Below, piece by piece: positions 63,173 to 64,000 of a stretch of DNA of 64,000 nt. The first letter of the stretch is position 1; the number at the start of each line of letters is the position of its first letter. The notes under the pieces were generated by a model, which had not been told where the DNA came from, searched no databases, and saw only the letters and a program-made list of their open reading frames with translations. The stretch is taken from contig NZ_JAANIH010000006.1 of NCBI RefSeq assembly GCF_014529705.1, positions 62,001 to 126,000 of the forward strand, in the 5' to 3' direction. Origin of the DNA: Bradyrhizobium campsiandrae. GTDB taxonomy: Bacteria > Pseudomonadota > Alphaproteobacteria > Rhizobiales > Xanthobacteraceae. The position numbers and the translations under genes are program-made.

Positions 63173-64000
63173 ATGCTGAAAAATCTGCTGTCGATGTCCG
63201 GCATGAACGTCCTCAAATCCGGCCTGCAGTTCGCGATGACCGTCATGATGACGTATTTCGCGGCGCCTGCAGAATTCGGCCTCGTCACCTTTTCGCTGCC
63301 GTTCGTCGGATTCATCGCGCTCCTGACCGATCTCGGCATGTCGAGCGCCATGGTGCAGCGGGCAACGCTCGATCGGGATGACGCGGGCGCGGCGATCACG
63401 CTGATCTGCGCCATCGGGCTGCTCTGCGCGGCGATCCTGGCGGCCATCTCCGCGCCTCTTGCCGCCGGCCTCGAAATGGAGGGATTGGGACGCGTGCTCG
63501 CCACGCTGTCGATTTCGGTGGTGCTCTCGATTGCCGCACTCGGCCCGCGCGCCGTGCTCGAGCGGCATTTGCGCTATCAGGTCGTGGCGAGCGTCGAGAT
63601 CACCGCCGTCATCGTCTCGGTCATCAGTTGCGTTCTGGGCGCTCTCCTCGGCTGGGGCGTCTGGGCACTGGTGAGCTATTATGTGGTCGTCCAGATCGTC
63701 CGCGCCGCGGCCTTCGCATTCATCGCGCGAAAGGACGTGCAGCTCAACTTTCAATGGGGCCGCGTGCGCTCGATCCTGACCTTCGGCGGCTGGGTGCTGG
63801 CCAGCAATCTGCTCAACTTTGCCGGCCGGGCGGTCGGCAACGTCCTGATCGGCGGCGCCGTCGGCGCGGCGGCCGTCGGCTTGTATGGCCTCGCCTACCA
63901 GATCATGATCCTTCCGCTGATGGTGATCACATGGCCCGGCAGCGGCGTCCTGATGGCTACGCTCAGCCGTCAGGCCGCAAGGGGTTCCCTGAAGGAGCGC
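63173..64000 (+). CDS. Wzx-type flippase, cut by the window edge (right copy)
   Basis: The first 276 codons of the flippase at 16173-17615, starting at ATG 63173 with GGAG upstream. No difference from the left copy is visible. The gene runs off the end of the window, showing that the palindrome continues. Confidence 0.88.
   Translation, partial: MLKNLLSMSGMNVLKSGLQFAMTVMMTYFAAPAEFGLVTFSLPFVGFIALLTDLGMSSAMVQRATLDRDDAGAAITLICAIGLLCAAILAAISAPLAAGLEMEGLGRVLATLSISVVLSIAALGPRAVLERHLRYQVVASVEITAVIVSVISCVLGALLGWGVWALVSYYVVVQIVRAAAFAFIARKDVQLNFQWGRVRSILTFGGWVLASNLLNFAGRAVGNVLIGGAVGAAAVGLYGLAYQIMILPLMVITWPGSGVLMATLSRQAARGSLKER

Larger units (their letters stand above)
40457..64000 (-). repeat. Right arm of the 23.5-kb inverted repeat
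   Basis: Reverse complement of 16788-40333. Two bases shorter than the left arm: one base is missing at about 46488 (phosphoglucomutase), and the left arm has an extra C at about 38491-38500. The substitution patches that damage genes in this arm lie mostly where the left arm is sound, and the reverse. The arm is still in progress at the end of the window. Confidence 0.97.

Noticed and set aside
16788..64000. A natural inverted segmental duplication that has diverged
   Set aside because: Differences are clustered, transversion-rich and hit invariant residues, while long stretches including silent sites appear unchanged; ordinary divergence would not do this. Kept as an alternative in the findings.
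16788..64000. An integrated phage, transposon or insertion sequence as cause of the inverted repeat
   Set aside because: No transposase, integrase, phage gene or target-site duplication is seen in the spacer or at any visible end.
1..64000. tRNA, rRNA, CRISPR or riboswitch elements
   Set aside because: Scanning by eye found no cloverleaf-like tRNA, no rRNA conserved segments and no known riboswitch cores; a covariance-model search would be needed to exclude short ncRNAs.

Overview
The window looks like part of a chromosome from a high-GC alphaproteobacterium, most likely Bradyrhizobium or a close relative. This is inferred from codon use, the style of the proteins and the set of exopolysaccharide (EPS) genes; there is no rRNA or other taxonomic marker in the window. 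Its dominant feature is structural. Bases 16788-40333 are repeated as a near-perfect reverse complement at 40457-64000, separated by a 123-bp spacer (40334-40456). The palindrome runs off the right edge of the window. Almost every gene from 16.8 kb to 40.3 kb therefore appears twice, in mirror order and opposite strand. Left and right coordinates add up to 80790 near the centre, 80789 after one 1-bp indel and 80788 after a second.

The arms are not identical. They differ in clustered patches, mostly transversions. In one patch the left copy keeps the conserved residues, in the next patch the right copy does. Left damage includes a Rieske ligand His to Pro, a ferredoxin Cys to Gly and a nonsense codon in the reductase. 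Right damage includes a nonsense codon in the sugar epimerase, a 1-bp deletion in phosphoglucomutase and scrambled residues in the acyltransferase and TetR genes. I read this as one biological locus assembled twice with consensus errors, joined by a fold-back at a self-complementary GGCGCC. Similar damage (two in-frame TAG codons) is seen in an acyltransferase at 4.4 kb, outside the mirrored part of this window.

Layout of the unique content. 0.3-7.7 kb: five family-3 membrane acyltransferases (one broken) and a polymerase/ligase-like membrane protein. 7.9-12.5 kb: a 1537-residue protein with a glycosidase-like N-terminus, five 161-residue repeats and a type I secretion-like C-terminus. 12.8-16.1 kb: a GT2 glycosyltransferase, a secreted glycosidase and an unrecognised possible glycosyltransferase. 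16.2-26.1 kb (minus strand): two Wzx-type flippases, four GT4 glycosyltransferases and a Wza-type export lipoprotein. 26.3-29.9 kb (plus strand): UDP-glucuronate 4-epimerase-like protein, UDP-glucose dehydrogenase and an aldose-epimerase-family protein. 29.9-35.5 kb: sixth acyltransferase, orphan OmpR-type response regulator, a 33-residue membrane peptide, a decayed hydrolase, a cytochrome c and phosphoglucomutase. 35.6-40.3 kb: VanA-like Rieske oxygenase, GntR/FCD regulator, VanB-like reductase, SnoaL-like protein, TetR regulator and the start of a GMC oxidoreductase, which is cut by the palindrome junction.

Together the 0.3-35.5 kb genes describe a Wzx/Wzy-type EPS system. Phosphoglucomutase, UDP-glucose dehydrogenase and the epimerase would supply UDP-glucose, UDP-glucuronate and UDP-galacturonate. 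The GT4/GT2 enzymes would build the repeat unit, acyltransferases decorate it, Wzx flips it, the polymerase-like protein joins it and Wza exports it; two glycosidases may trim it. The initiating phosphoglycosyltransferase and the Wzc-type co-polymerase are not in the window. The 35.6-40.3 kb block is a separate aromatic O-demethylation-like catabolic module with its own regulators and recognisable operator-like palindromes.
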